Assembly: GCF_009931615.1 (NCBI RefSeq)
Contig: NZ_CP046620.1
Coordinates: 1,255,501-1,319,500 of the forward strand
Direction: 5' to 3'
DNA from: Algicella marina
GTDB lineage: Bacteria; Pseudomonadota; Alphaproteobacteria; Rhodobacterales; Rhodobacteraceae
DNA length: 64,000 nt
Shown: positions 16,527-27,284 of the stretch, one piece after another
Numbering within the stretch: position 1 is the stretch's first letter
Layout: each line of letters begins with the position of its first letter
Notes under the pieces: model-generated
What the model was told of the DNA's origin: nothing
Databases searched by the model: none
What the model saw: only the letters and a program-made list of their open reading frames with translations
Position numbers and translations under genes: made by a program

Positions 16527-17165
16527 TCAGGTGCGGGCAGAACCGACAAGCTTCCACACCATCGGGAAGATCAGTGCGGCGATGCCGAGCTTGATCGCAT
16601 CACCGATCAGATAAGGTGTCACACCCCAAGCCATCGTCTGCGCCCAATGGGAAGAATAGGCTGTCTGATCGAACAGACCTTCAGTGGCGATAAATCCGTG
16701 AAGCCACGGCACTCCGATCAGGTAGACGATAACGTTGCCAATCAGCATCGCTCCAGCCATGCGAAGCACCGAACGATCCCAGCCGGCGCGTGCCGCAAGG
16801 CCAAGCGCGAGCGTGGCAACAGCGTAGCCGATAAGGTAGCCGCCAGAACCGGCCATTATGTACTCCAGGCCGTTGAATTCCGCTGTAGAACTGGCGAAGA
16901 CGTTGAAACCAAGGGCACCGATGGCAAGATAGCTCAGGATCGTTGCCAAGCCGAGGCGCGGGCCATAGGCAGCGCCTAGGCTGAGAACCGATAGTGTCGC
17001 CAGAGAGATAGGTACCGGCGAGGGATACACTGGCACGGTGATCTTGGCTGTGGTGGCGAGAATGATGACACCAGCCACGAGCAGCGTTACTCGTTTGACC
17101 CAGAGCATCGCGCCCTCGGAAGGTCCGAAGGCTTCTTGTAGAACCATGTCCTTGGCGTATGTCAT
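16527..17165 (-). CDS. bioY: Biotin transporter BioY
   Basis: S component of an energy-coupling-factor biotin importer, 212 residues, five or six membrane helices. The family-typical VPVYPSPVPISLATLSVLSL, YLAIGALGFNVFA and GGYLIGYAVATLALG are present. ATG at 17165 is chosen for its AGGGGAAGC-like site (GGGGAAGC) seven bases upstream; an earlier start adds 23 residues without support. No bioM/bioN ATPase or T component is adjacent, so it either works alone or shares components elsewhere. I did not find the BioR operator (TTATMKATAA) upstream. It ends at the terminator within the opposing SDR gene. Confidence 0.93.
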   Translation of the reverse strand: MTYAKDMVLQEAFGPSEGAMLWVKRVTLLVAGVIILATTAKITVPVYPSPVPISLATLSVLSLGAAYGPRLGLATILSYLAIGALGFNVFASSTAEFNGLEYIMAGSGGYLIGYAVATLALGLAARAGWDRSVLRMAGAMLIGNVIVYLIGVPWLHGFIATEGLFDQTAYSSHWAQTMAWGVTPYLIGDAIKLGIAALIFPMVWKLVGSART

Positions 17166-17221
17166 TTCTGCTTCCCCGAAAAATTCTGTTACCAATTTTC
17201 TGACACGAAACGCAGTGCCCT

Positions 17222-17632
17222 TCAAGGTCGACAATACTCACTCGATATCGTGTAGCTCTTTCGTGGGCCACAGACGCAATATCCGACGCTCCAGCGCGGC
17301 CAGTCGCTGAAACGATAGGCAACGTGGTAGCGGTCGGGAGAACAGTCATGGCGTGCGATGGGTGCCACCCAAGAGAACTCATGGAAGGGCCGACCATCGT
17401 CGAAACTGACCGCTACGCCGTTCGGACGAGCGTCGAAGAGGTATTGCCGGCTTGCCTGGAACTGTCCGCCCGAATGGCTGAGAGTGCCCGTTTCCCGGTA
17501 GAGCCAGTTGGCGCCAGCTCTAGTAAACGTGGCGCTACCTTCGAAAGTCGCGTGTTGACCAGCGAATGCGTCGCGAACGCGTCGGCGCAACCGCCATGAC
17601 CCGTGGAGGTCCGTGATGCTTGTAACCTTCAT
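17222..17632 (-). CDS. DUF6314 family protein
   Basis: A 136-residue soluble protein beginning ITDLHGSWRLRRRVRDAFAG and containing FEGSATFTRAGANWLYRETG and FHEFSWV...HDCSPDRYHVAYRF, the pattern of the DUF6314 family common in Rhodobacterales. The arrangement suggests a small lipocalin-like beta barrel, but no function is known. It diverges from purB over 52 bp and lies 56 bp upstream of bioY on the same strand, so it could be co-transcribed with bioY. Confidence 0.75.
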   Translation of the reverse strand: MKVTSITDLHGSWRLRRRVRDAFAGQHATFEGSATFTRAGANWLYRETGTLSHSGGQFQASRQYLFDARPNGVAVSFDDGRPFHEFSWVAPIARHDCSPDRYHVAYRFSDWPRWSVGYCVCGPRKSYTISSEYCRP

Positions 17633-17684
17633 GTCGCTCGCTTATCAGACCGGGGCAAACCTGTTCCAGCCCGAAGGATGCCGC

Positions 17685-18967
<1,283 letters not shown>

Positions 18968-18992
<25 letters not shown>

Positions 18993-20944
18993 GCGGGATC
19001 GTTCACCAATCGGTATATCTCCAAAGCGGCGGTTACCGGCACGCCGGAATGTGGAACGGCCAAGTGCAGCGGTTCCCATTCGGGGCGGAACATTTCTTTG
19101 AATCGCCACAGCCCCTTGAGGCCGTTGCGATCAGAAAGTTGTCGCCAGCAGATAGCAATGATACGTTCGGCTAAGGAGTTGGGTGGTTGGTTGTTTGCGA
19201 ATTGAACGGAACACAGCGAAAACCGGTATGCCCCATGTTCCTTCGCGTGATTGATCGCAAACACGATCATCTGCTGCATTGTGCCGCTTGGGGCCCCCCG
19301 CCCCGTCTGCATCAGATCAATCGACCACTCCTTGCCGTCGCCGGACTGCCACAGGGATAAAAAGCCTATGACGCGTCCCTCGTCTCGTGCGATGACCAAC
19401 GGGAAATTTTCGATATAGTCAGGTGCAAAGCGGCCCAGAGAAAAACCCTTCACTGGTGCTTGCTTGGCTGCCTGCCACATAGCATTGATGTGCGATAGTT
19501 CATCAAAGGGGGCTCCACCGGCAGGGCAGAACTCCACTGTCACACCGGCCTTCTCTGCCTGACGAACCTTGCGGCGTAATTCGCGCATTCGTGAACCATC
19601 AAGCGAAAATGTGCCGGGATCGACAACGGCTTCCTGGCCTGTGACATGTATGCGGCAGCCTGCCCGGCGAAACTTCTGTGCGGCCCCCGCAGATAGCTTG
19701 TAGGCCGCGGGCATGCGCATTTCGCTTCGGGCACCATGCAGGAACTCCTGAATCACTCTCGGCCATGCTGCGGCCTCGCCAAAAGGATCGGACAGGGCTA
19801 CGCGGGCATTGCCGCTATCGCGATAGAGAATTGCAGCAGTGCCACACGTGGAACGGAATACCTGTTTATCGCCCTGATGATAAAGGTTGGCATCGGCACG
19901 GACGCTCTCTGCCAACAAATCGATAACAGTCATTTGACGGGTTGCCCGCAGACGATCCGGCCGCACGCTCACGCTTGTCTCGTGATCGGCAAGAAAAGCC
20001 AAACCGAAAACGAAGGGAATTCCGTAGAAGATAACGCGATACAGGATCAATGCGGCGATAATATTTTCTGCGGGGACATCCGGCCACGCGACAAGGCAGG
20101 CAAACTCCAGCACGCCCAGCCCACCCGGAGTGTTGGAGATCAGGGCAAGGGCCAGAGCGACGGCGTATATCGGTAGAAGATGCCAGAAATCAGGAGACAC
20201 ATCTGCCGGAAGCAGAATCCAGAGCGCCGCGGCCGCCGGAATGACGTCTAGCAGTGCGAGGACAGTGAGACGAACCAGCGGTTGGAAACGCGGCAATGCT
20301 ACCCGACGTCCCGCGATACGGAGTGTCGGTTGAAGATAGCTGAGTGCAAAAACCAGCAACCCAACAGAGAACACTCCCGCGCAGAGAAACTTTATATTGG
20401 TGTCCGTCAACCCGGTCATTTCGGTGAAGTCGGTACCGCCGAACAGTAAGCTCGCGGAGGTGACCATCAGCAACGTGAAGAAAAATGCGGCCGAAACGAC
20501 GGCGGTGATCATTCCTGCTGTGGCAGCAGAATAACCTTCGTGGCGATAGAAGCGCCAGCGAACGGCGCTGCCAATGATGACACCAAAGCCCATCGTCTGG
20601 CCCAAAGATGTGGCAACAAATCCTGCACGCCACGTGGTGGGTTCAGGAATCTTAAGGGCGAGGGTCCGCACGGCGACGACGTCATATCTTGCCATGGCCA
20701 GATAGCTCATCGCTGTGAGAGCCAAGGCCGCAAGCACGTAGGAGGACGGAACGGCTTCCACGGCAAGGCGGACAGCGTTCCAATCTAGTTCGCGAAGGTC
20801 TTCTGCAAGCGCGGTATAGATGAACGCGGCGATAGCGGCGAGCAGCAGACCACGCGGTAGAAAACGCACAAAATTTGGCAAGCGTCTGGCGGTCAAAGAC
20901 CACTGCGCATTAGTCAACCAGCGTCCAATCGAAACTTCACTCAC
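18968..20944 (-). CDS. mprF: MprF/LpiA-type phosphatidylglycerol aminoacyltransferase-flippase
   Basis: A 658-residue protein. The N-terminal half holds about eight membrane helices of the flippase domain (for example GFVATSLGQTMGFGVIIGSA, ISNTPGGLGVLEFACLVAW). The C-terminal half is the DUF2156/GNAT-like aminoacyltransferase domain (MRELRRKVRQAEKAGV, KQAPVKGFSLGRFAPDYIE, IDLMQTGRGAPSGTMQQMIV, GLKGLWRFKEMFRPEWEP). The family makes lysyl- or alanyl-phosphatidylglycerol to change envelope charge; in rhizobia the homologue is lpiA, an acid-induced gene. The expected partner lipase gene atvA is not adjacent. The specific amino acid cannot be told from sequence here. It overlaps purB tail-to-tail. 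Confidence 0.9.
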
Positions 20945-21115
20945 AGCACTTACCCATCTTGTGTCACCCGGGGATCGGGTTAGGGGGCAATGCTTCTCAA
21001 ATGGTAAATTCGAACTGCTAGCTTTTGGTGCTTTGGATTGATTTATGCATATTTCACACGTGAAAACAGTCTGTTCGAGACTATCTAATTTTAACTCTGG
21101 TTAACTCAACACCAA

Positions 21116-21141
21116 CAAAAAACCCGCCGCAAGCGGCGGGC
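21116..21141 (-). terminator. Rho-independent terminator after the ATPase zeta-subunit gene
   Basis: On the minus strand CCCGCCGC pairs with GCGGCGGG (tight 2-4 base loop) and is followed by TTTTTT, about 30 bp after the stop at 21171. It is the textbook structure. Confidence 0.9.
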
Positions 21142-21170
21142 CTTGTGGTCATGATCAATCGGCGGTGAAT

Positions 21171-21485
21171 TCAGGATTCAGATACGAGCTGTGCCTTGGC
21201 TTCAGCGAGTAGCGAAACCATCATGGTACGGATTTCCTTTTCCGATGCCTTGTCGCCAAGATCGCCGCTCAGCTTGCGATACACGTCCTCGTCGCCTGCT
21301 TCCTGAAAGTCCGATTTGATGACCTCTCGAGCATAGTCATCTGCATCCGCCCCTGTCTTGCCAAGCAGTTCGGCAGCCCAAAGTCCCAGAAGCTTGTTGC
21401 GGCGCGCCTCGGCTTTGAATTGCATCTCTGCATCATGTGCATACTTGCTTTCGAAAGCTCTTTCCCGATCGTCGAAGCCTGACAT
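21171..21485 (-). CDS. DUF1476 / zeta subunit, inhibitor of F1-ATPase
   Basis: A 104-residue helical protein: MSGFDDRERAFESKYAHDAE, then FKAEARRNKLLGLWAAELLG and an acidic second half. This is DUF1476, shown in Paracoccus denitrificans to be the zeta subunit that blocks reverse rotation (ATP hydrolysis) of F1Fo through its N-terminal segment. It replaces the mitochondrial IF1/epsilon mechanism in alphaproteobacteria. The start at 21485 is supported by GGGAGATA upstream. It is monocistronic and ends in a clear terminator. It sits beside purC, a conserved location in this order. The 229 bp between it and purC show no further gene. Confidence 0.9.
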   Translation of the reverse strand: MSGFDDRERAFESKYAHDAEMQFKAEARRNKLLGLWAAELLGKTGADADDYAREVIKSDFQEAGDEDVYRKLSGDLGDKASEKEIRTMMVSLLAEAKAQLVSES

Positions 21486-21714
21486 GTTATCTCCCGTTCG
21501 TTGGTTGTTCCAATCGGATATAATCACTTGGCAGTTGCCCGGCTAGGCCGGTTGTTGCGGCATTTCGGGAGTTGCGTCGAAATTTCCGCTTTTTCTACGC
21601 TCAGGTCGCCAATCCAGCTTTTGTAGCGAGAGGCGGAGGCGTACCATCCGCCCTTGCTCCCGTACCTGCCTTTCCTTATAGGACAAGGCCTGAACAGCGT
21701 GATCGGAGGATCGC

Positions 21715-22476
21715 ATGGCACGTCGCCGCATGATTTACGAAGGTAAGGCAAAAATCCTTTATGAAGGACCGGAGCCAGATACGCTTATCCAATATTTCAA
21801 GGACGATGCGACCGCCTTCAACGCTCAGAAACATGCGGTCATTGAGGGTAAGGGCGTTCTGAACAACCGCCTGTCGGAACATTTCATGTCCGGTTTGAAC
21901 GCGATCGGCGTGCCGACGCACTTCATCCGCCGTCTGAACATGCGTGAACAGTTGGTTCGGATGGTGGAGATCATTCCGCTGGAGGTGGTTGTACGCAACT
22001 TTGCTGCCGGCTCCATGGCCAAACGGCTTGGAATTGACGAGGGCACCGCCCTGCCCCGACCGATCATCGAATTCTACCTCAAAGATGACGCGCTCGGTGA
22101 TCCGCTTGTGACCGAAGAGCATGTGATTGCATTTGGCTGGGCCAGTCAGCAGGATGTCGATGACATGGTGGCGCTGGCTTTACGGGTCAACGATTTCGTG
22201 TCGGGCGTAATGTATGGTGTCGGTATCCGGCTGGTGGATTTCAAGATCGAGATTGGCCGAGTTTTCGAGGGCGATTTCCAGCGACTGATCGTGGCCGACG
22301 AGATCAGCCCCGACAGTTGCCGTTTATGGGACATCGAGACGAACCAGAAACTGGACAAGGATGTTTTCCGCCACGACATCGGAAGCCTGACCGACGCCTA
22401 TACCGAAGTGGCCACCCGTCTGGGTGTGATGCCGCGTAACGGTAACAAGGTTTCAGGACCGAAGCTGGTTCAATAA
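21715..22476 (+). CDS. purC: Phosphoribosylaminoimidazole-succinocarboxamide synthase
   Basis: A 253-residue SAICAR synthase. It starts [20 protein letters not shown], followed by [20 protein letters not shown], the conserved [15 protein letters not shown] and the ATP/Mg region [13 protein letters not shown]...[15 protein letters not shown]. All canonical positions are present. purS follows 15 bp downstream and purQ overlaps purS, forming a purC-purS-purQ transcript. purL, which normally completes the FGAM synthase complex, is not in the window. Confidence 0.97.
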   Translation: MARRRMIYEGKAKILYEGPEPDTLIQYFKDDATAFNAQKHAVIEGKGVLNNRLSEHFMSGLNAIGVPTHFIRRLNMREQLVRMVEIIPLEVVVRNFAAGSMAKRLGIDEGTALPRPIIEFYLKDDALGDPLVTEEHVIAFGWASQQDVDDMVALALRVNDFVSGVMYGVGIRLVDFKIEIGRVFEGDFQRLIVADEISPDSCRLWDIETNQKLDKDVFRHDIGSLTDAYTEVATRLGVMPRNGNKVSGPKLVQ

Positions 22477-22491
22477 GAGGGAAGCGCGGAG

Positions 22492-22734
22492 ATGAAGGCA
22501 CGTGTAACGGTCACCTTGCGCCAGGGTGTTCTTGATCCGCAGGGTCAGGCAATCAAGCACGCGTTGGGAACACTGGGATTTGATGGTGTTAACGGAGTTC
22601 GGCAAGGAAAGCTGATAGAACTTGACCTTGATGATACATCGGAGTCCGAGGCCGAACAGAAGGTCACGGCGATGTGCGAACAGTTGCTCGCCAACACTGT
22701 CATTGAAAGCTACTCCATCGAGATGGTCGCCTGA
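22492..22734 (+). CDS. purS: FGAM synthase subunit PurS
   Basis: An 80-residue protein that bridges PurL and PurQ in the three-part formylglycinamidine synthase. It begins [20 protein letters not shown], the family hallmark, with the [20 protein letters not shown] strand pattern. Its TGA overlaps the purQ ATG (TGATG). Confidence 0.95.
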   Translation: MKARVTVTLRQGVLDPQGQAIKHALGTLGFDGVNGVRQGKLIELDLDDTSESEAEQKVTAMCEQLLANTVIESYSIEMVA

Positions 22735-23408
22735 TGCGGTCGGCCGTCATCGTCTTTCCAGGGTCAAATTGCGATCGGGACATGGCGGTCGCCCTGAGCA
22801 ATGCCGGCGGTCGCCCGGCGCAGATGGTCTGGCACAAGGAAACCAAATTGCCGGACAATCTTGATGTAGTGGCAATTCCCGGCGGATTTTCCTTTGGGGA
22901 TTTTCTTCGCTGTGGTGCCATTGCGGCTCGTGCGCCGATTATGCAGGCCGTCGCCGATTTCGCGCTTCGCGGTGGTTACGTGCTGGGGGTCTGCAACGGC
23001 TTCCAAGTGATGATCGAAGCGAAGATTCTGCCGGGAGCGTTGATGCGTAACCGTTCCCTGAAGTTCATTTGCAAACCGGTGCCTCTGTTGGTCGAAACCA
23101 CGCAGAGTTTCTTCACTCAAGGTTATTCACGTGGCCAGGAAATCATGCTGCCTGTGGCCCACCATGACGGTAACTACATTGCGCCCGACGACACGTTGGC
23201 TCTCCTTGCAAAAGAAGACAGGATAGCTTTCCGTTATGCGGAGAATCCCAACGGGTCGCTCAATGACATCGCTGGAATTCTCTCTGAAAATCGCCGGTGT
23301 CTTGGTATGATGCCGCATCCGGAACGGGCAGTGGAGCCGGTTCACGGACTGACAGGCGGGAAGAAGCTCTTTGAGGGCCTCCTTCATGGTATGGCAACGG
23401 CGGTTTGA
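22734..23408 (+). CDS. purQ: FGAM synthase glutaminase subunit PurQ
   Basis: A 224-residue class I glutamine amidotransferase supplying ammonia to PurL. The nucleophile cysteine is in [15 protein letters not shown], with the catalytic His-Glu in [11 protein letters not shown]; the oxyanion strand is [18 protein letters not shown]. It begins within the purS stop. dctB starts 57 bp later and looks like an independent unit, because its function is unrelated. Confidence 0.96.
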   Translation: MRSAVIVFPGSNCDRDMAVALSNAGGRPAQMVWHKETKLPDNLDVVAIPGGFSFGDFLRCGAIAARAPIMQAVADFALRGGYVLGVCNGFQVMIEAKILPGALMRNRSLKFICKPVPLLVETTQSFFTQGYSRGQEIMLPVAHHDGNYIAPDDTLALLAKEDRIAFRYAENPNGSLNDIAGILSENRRCLGMMPHPERAVEPVHGLTGGKKLFEGLLHGMATAV

Positions 23409-23465
23409 CGCCGATGCCAATCCCGAAGGCTTGAGCGTCTCCGGTCAAAAGCCTAGCGTGTCGCG

Positions 23466-25241
23466 ATGCAGAATGACGGTCGCAAACAACGTCTGATCAA
23501 GAAGAAAGCCGCCGGGTCGCCCTGGCGAGTGCGTCTGCTTGTCATCGTTCTTTTCATTGCCGGCGCTGCGACCATCATCTTCAGCAATTCGTTCCTGACG
23601 CAACGCTTCACCGATACGTTGAGCAAACAGAGCCAGCTCACGGCAGCGCTGTATTCCGGGAACATGATCAGTATGCTGGAGCGGCAGGCGCTGTTGCCTC
23701 TCGTACTTGCCCGGGACCCGGTGTTCATATCGGCGCTCCGCTCACAGGATTACACGAATACATCACGGCGCCTTATTGAATTTACAGCGGAAATTTCCGC
23801 GTCTTCGATCGACCTACTTGATCTTGACGGTCGAGTGGTGGCATCGAGCGACAGGCGGCAGATCGGAAAATCCCTAGCTGACCAACCCTACTATGTGACA
23901 TCGCTGCGAGAGGCTGGTACCGGCTTTACTGTCACGCAAAGTGCCGACAACGATCGACTGCTAAATTTTCAATATTCGCGACGAATCCAGGACCAGCAAG
24001 CGCCGCTCGGCATAATTGTCGTCCGGGTTGATCTGAGCCAGTTGGAGGAAAGCTGGAAGCGGCGCGGTGACACCGTCGTCGTGACGGATAGTGAAGACAA
24101 TATCGTACTTGCGTCTTACCCGTTCTGGCGGAGCAACACGCTCAGCAGCGTGCTGGCAGCAGCGCCAACTGGCAACACCGTATTTACCGCCTTTCATACC
24201 CCCCGGAACTCTGCGGAAGAAAATCCTTACATCTTTCTGAATGACAACTTGCTACTTCGCAGCGAGATCAAGACAGGGTTTCGTGGCTGGCGTCTGACGT
24301 ACTTTGCCCGAATCGACTCCGTTCGCTCGCGCGTGAATGGCATTCTCGCACTCGAGATTATGGCACTTGCCCTCCTGATGGCGGCTGGCCTCTATCTCGG
24401 GAATACTCGCCTCAAACGACAATCCCGAAAGATCGCCGCGGAATCGGAGCAGTTGCGCCGTTTGAATGCACGTTTGTCTGAGGAGATCGAAGAAAGGCAG
24501 CGTGTCGAGCGCAATCTCGAAGTGGCGGAGCAGAGCCTGGAACAGGCGTCGAAACTGGCGGCTCTTGGCCAGATGTCAGCTGCAGTCAGCCATGAACTTA
24601 ACCAGCCACTCGCCGCAATGAAGACGTACCTTGCCGGTGCTCGGCTGCTTCTGAAACAGGACCGGGCCGATGAAACCATCTCCAGCTTTCACCGGATCGA
24701 CGATTTGATCGAGCGCATGGGTGCGATTACCCGGCAATTGAAGTCCTTCGCTCGCAAAGGATCCGACGAGCCCATCGAGGTAGACTTGCGAGATGCCGTC
24801 GATGGAAGCCTTGCAATGATGTCACCGCAGTTGCGCGGCTCTCGGGTCGAGATTAAGAAAATACTCCCCCCGCATCCGGTGATGGTTAGTGCCGATCCGG
24901 TGCGGTTGGACCAAATCATCGTCAACCTGTTGCGGAATGCAATTGAGGCGGTGGATGGCGAGCCGGAACCCTGGATCGAAATCCTCGTAACAAAGGGGCA
25001 TATGACCCGTTTGACAGTCCGGGACAACGGAACCGGTCTGGAGGACCCAGACGCGCTTTTTGAGCCGTTCTACACCACCAAACGCCCCGGTGAGGGGGTC
25101 GGCCTCGGCCTTGCGATTTCTGCCGGCATCGCCAGTGAACTCGGAGGCCGCCTGACCGCCCGCAACGCCGAACCCAAAGGGGCAATCTTCGAACTGCAGA
25201 TGCCCAGTAGATCCAGTATAGCGACCAAAGCCGCGGAGTAG
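23466..25241 (+). CDS. dctB: C4-dicarboxylate sensor kinase DctB type
   Basis: A 591-residue membrane histidine kinase. A first helix (VRLLVIVLFIAGAATIIFSN) and a second (ALEIMALALLMAAGLYLGNT) flank a periplasmic double-PAS sensor of about 250 residues with the DctB-like YYVTSLREAGTGFTVTQSA segment. A coiled coil follows, then the H-box MSAAVSHELNQPLAAMKTYL, N-box LLRNAIEAVDG, G1 DNGTGLEDPD and G2 GVGLGLAIS. The SHELNQPLAAMK H-box identifies the DctB group. It is 5 bp from the regulator gene downstream. The ligand in this organism could be a C4-dicarboxylate, but specificity is inferred from family only. Confidence 0.9.
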   Translation: MQNDGRKQRLIKKKAAGSPWRVRLLVIVLFIAGAATIIFSNSFLTQRFTDTLSKQSQLTAALYSGNMISMLERQALLPLVLARDPVFISALRSQDYTNTSRRLIEFTAEISASSIDLLDLDGRVVASSDRRQIGKSLADQPYYVTSLREAGTGFTVTQSADNDRLLNFQYSRRIQDQQAPLGIIVVRVDLSQLEESWKRRGDTVVVTDSEDNIVLASYPFWRSNTLSSVLAAAPTGNTVFTAFHTPRNSAEENPYIFLNDNLLLRSEIKTGFRGWRLTYFARIDSVRSRVNGILALEIMALALLMAAGLYLGNTRLKRQSRKIAAESEQLRRLNARLSEEIEERQRVERNLEVAEQSLEQASKLAALGQMSAAVSHELNQPLAAMKTYLAGARLLLKQDRADETISSFHRIDDLIERMGAITRQLKSFARKGSDEPIEVDLRDAVDGSLAMMSPQLRGSRVEIKKILPPHPVMVSADPVRLDQIIVNLLRNAIEAVDGEPEPWIEILVTKGHMTRLTVRDNGTGLEDPDALFEPFYTTKRPGEGVGLGLAISAGIASELGGRLTARNAEPKGAIFELQMPSRSSIATKAAE

Positions 25242-25246
25242 AGCTG

Positions 25247-26596
25247 ATGTCCGAGAAAACACTTGTATCAATTGTTGATGATGAAGCCGATATGCGGAAC
25301 TCGATCGCACAGTGGCTCAGCTTGTCGGGTTGCCAGACGGAAACGTATGGCTCGGCCGAAGATTTGCTGAAGGTGGTCAGGGCCGACTATCCCGGTGTGA
25401 TCATCAGCGATATCCGGATGCCTGGCATGGATGGGATGGCCCTTTTGCGCAGGCTCCAGAGCCTCGATCCCGCGCTTCCCGTAATAATGATTACCGGCCA
25501 CGGCGATGTGGCCCTGGCTGTGGAGGCGATGCGGATCGGTGCCTACGACTTCATCGAAAAGCCGTTTGATCCGGAAAGACTTTCCGATTTGGTAAAGCGC
25601 GCGGCATCTACGCGCAGGCTAGCAATCGACAACCGGAACCTGCGGCGTGAAATGAGCGACGGAACGATGCTGCTGCGCAAACTCGCCGGCAGTTCACAGG
25701 TCATCGAGCGGCTGCGAGAAAACATTCTCGATATTGCGCAAGCGGACGGTCACGTTCTCATTTCTGGCGAAACAGGTACCGGCAAGAGTCTGATTGCACA
25801 TGCTCTGCACGCCTGCGGTCCGCGAAAAGGCAAGGCTTTCATCTATGTCAACTGCTCTGCCCATAACGAGGAGGATCTTGAGAAGCTCCTGTTCGGACCG
25901 TCCGACCGGGTGGGTGAACTTCCGGCAATCGAGCGTAGCAACGAAGGCACGTTGTGTCTTGAAAACTTCGAGGTGATCAATCCGGCGCTGCAGGCACGCC
26001 TGGCCTCCGAACTCGAACGGGCCAACGGTGCCGATACCACGGTGGCCCCCCGCAACCTGCGTCTCATTTCTGTCTCGACACAGGTGAACTCAACTGCAGA
26101 TGTCCCAGAGGGCATGCGTGAGGATCTGTTCTTCCGGTTGACAGCCTTGCAAATTACCACGCCGCCCTTGCGCGAGCGCGGGGAGGACATCCTGATGCTG
26201 TTCAACCGCTTTTGCTCACGTTTTGCCGAGGATTATGGTTGCGAGGCACCGGAACTCTCGGCGGAAGAGGCTGCCCAACTGATTCACTCTCGTTGGCCCG
26301 GCAACATTCGACAGTTGATGAATGTGGCCGAGCGGGCTGTCCTGCAGAAGCGCCGAGGTGAGGAAGGTATCAGCAACCTGCTTCAGGATGATGACGCCCC
26401 TGCGATCCTGCCGGAAATTACAGTTGAGAAGCCCCTAAGGGAACATGTCGAAGCGTTTGAAAAAATGCTGATCGATAACGCTCTGCGGCGCAACCGCGGG
26501 GCGGTCTCGTCGGTGATGTCGGAACTCGCACTCCCGCGACGTACGTTGAACGAGAAAATGGCCAAGTATGGTTTGGTGCGTGCCGAATACCTTTAG
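25247..26596 (+). CDS. DctD-like response regulator lacking GAFTGA
   Basis: A 449-residue NtrC-class regulator: receiver (phospho-acceptor D55 in IISDIRMPGMDG), AAA+ domain (Walker A GETGTGKS, 174-181) and a Fis-type HTH (SSVMSELALPRRTLNEKMAKYGL). The sigma-54 contact loop GAFTGA, expected right after ELFG, is absent: the sequence runs LLFGPSDRVGELPAI (214-228). The Walker B acidic pair is changed to EN (TLCLEN, 235-240). The arginine-finger region PEGMREDLFFRLTAL is kept. It therefore probably does not activate sigma-54, resembling Rhodobacter NtrC. It is paired with dctB (5 bp gap). Its end overlaps the convergent DUF1638 gene by 4 bp. Confidence 0.88.
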   Translation: MSEKTLVSIVDDEADMRNSIAQWLSLSGCQTETYGSAEDLLKVVRADYPGVIISDIRMPGMDGMALLRRLQSLDPALPVIMITGHGDVALAVEAMRIGAYDFIEKPFDPERLSDLVKRAASTRRLAIDNRNLRREMSDGTMLLRKLAGSSQVIERLRENILDIAQADGHVLISGETGTGKSLIAHALHACGPRKGKAFIYVNCSAHNEEDLEKLLFGPSDRVGELPAIERSNEGTLCLENFEVINPALQARLASELERANGADTTVAPRNLRLISVSTQVNSTADVPEGMREDLFFRLTALQITTPPLRERGEDILMLFNRFCSRFAEDYGCEAPELSAEEAAQLIHSRWPGNIRQLMNVAERAVLQKRRGEEGISNLLQDDDAPAILPEITVEKPLREHVEAFEKMLIDNALRRNRGAVSSVMSELALPRRTLNEKMAKYGLVRAEYL

Positions 26597-27204
26597 GCAA
26601 TGGCAGCAAGGGCACGCGCAAGATCGCCGTAACCGGTGAAGCGCCGCTCGTAGGCAAGTCCAAGCCGCCGCGCTGCGACCTCTGCCTTGGCATCTAGTTC
26701 GGGGTCGTCGGTCTGCGCGAGGTAGATAAGGGTCGTGTAGTTACCAAAAAGCATGTCCCGAAGTTCCGGATGCCTGTCGAGACCCATTGGTCGCCATACA
26801 AAGGCATCGAACTGCCTTACAAGGAAATCCGTGAGGAAGAACGCCGTAAACTCGCTTTCTTGGGCGTTAGCGAAAGCCTCGTTTCCGTCGAAAAAACTGT
26901 AACAATGCGGACCGGCAATCATTTCCACGCCGAGTTTCCGACATCTGGCTTCCAGCAATCCACCGGTGCCGCAATCGGCGTAGACCACCAAAATTGTCGC
27001 GAACTCAGCCCGCTTCGAATTTACAGCGGCTTCGACCGCATCCGGTATCTTTTCCGGGGTCAGATGCAACTGCGCAGGCAGACAGTGCAGGACCATATGC
27101 TGCCAGCCATTCGCGCGGATCAGCGCCTGAATTTCCCGGGCCAACGCACCGCATGCAAGCAGAAGAACTTTGTCCTCAGAGGCTTTTTCGACATGAACAC
27201 TCAT
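26593..27204 (-). CDS. DUF1638 family protein
   Basis: A 203-residue soluble protein with the family pattern VLLLACGALAREIQAL near the start, then CLPAQLHLTPEKIP, LVVYADCGTGG and AGPHCYSFFDG. DUF1638 genes occur next to corrinoid-dependent methyltransferase genes. Here the corrinoid protein and the homocysteine methyltransferase lie within 2 kb, with a hydroxylase gene between. Conserved cysteines and histidines could bind a metal or cofactor. The start at 27204 is chosen over a TTG 18 bases earlier. A role in maturation or reactivation of the corrinoid protein is inference only. Confidence 0.8.
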   Translation of the reverse strand: MSVHVEKASEDKVLLLACGALAREIQALIRANGWQHMVLHCLPAQLHLTPEKIPDAVEAAVNSKRAEFATILVVYADCGTGGLLEARCRKLGVEMIAGPHCYSFFDGNEAFANAQESEFTAFFLTDFLVRQFDAFVWRPMGLDRHPELRDMLFGNYTTLIYLAQTDDPELDAKAEVAARRLGLAYERRFTGYGDLARALAAIA

Positions 27205-27284
27205 TTGCTGCAAGCACTCCAAGTTGGCTTTAACAAAGGCAAAAACTCGGCTAGAGCTTTGGCCAAAAGGGATGTGAGGTGAGC

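Noticed and set aside
17166-17221. Looked for a BioR operator before bioY
   Set aside because: No TTATMKATAA-like palindrome is present between DUF6314 and bioY.
21091-21104. TTAA-N6-TTAA upstream of mprF, and a similar TTAA-N6-TTAA near 60970
   Set aside because: CtrA sites need seven bases between half sites; with six these are probably chance in AT-rich gaps.
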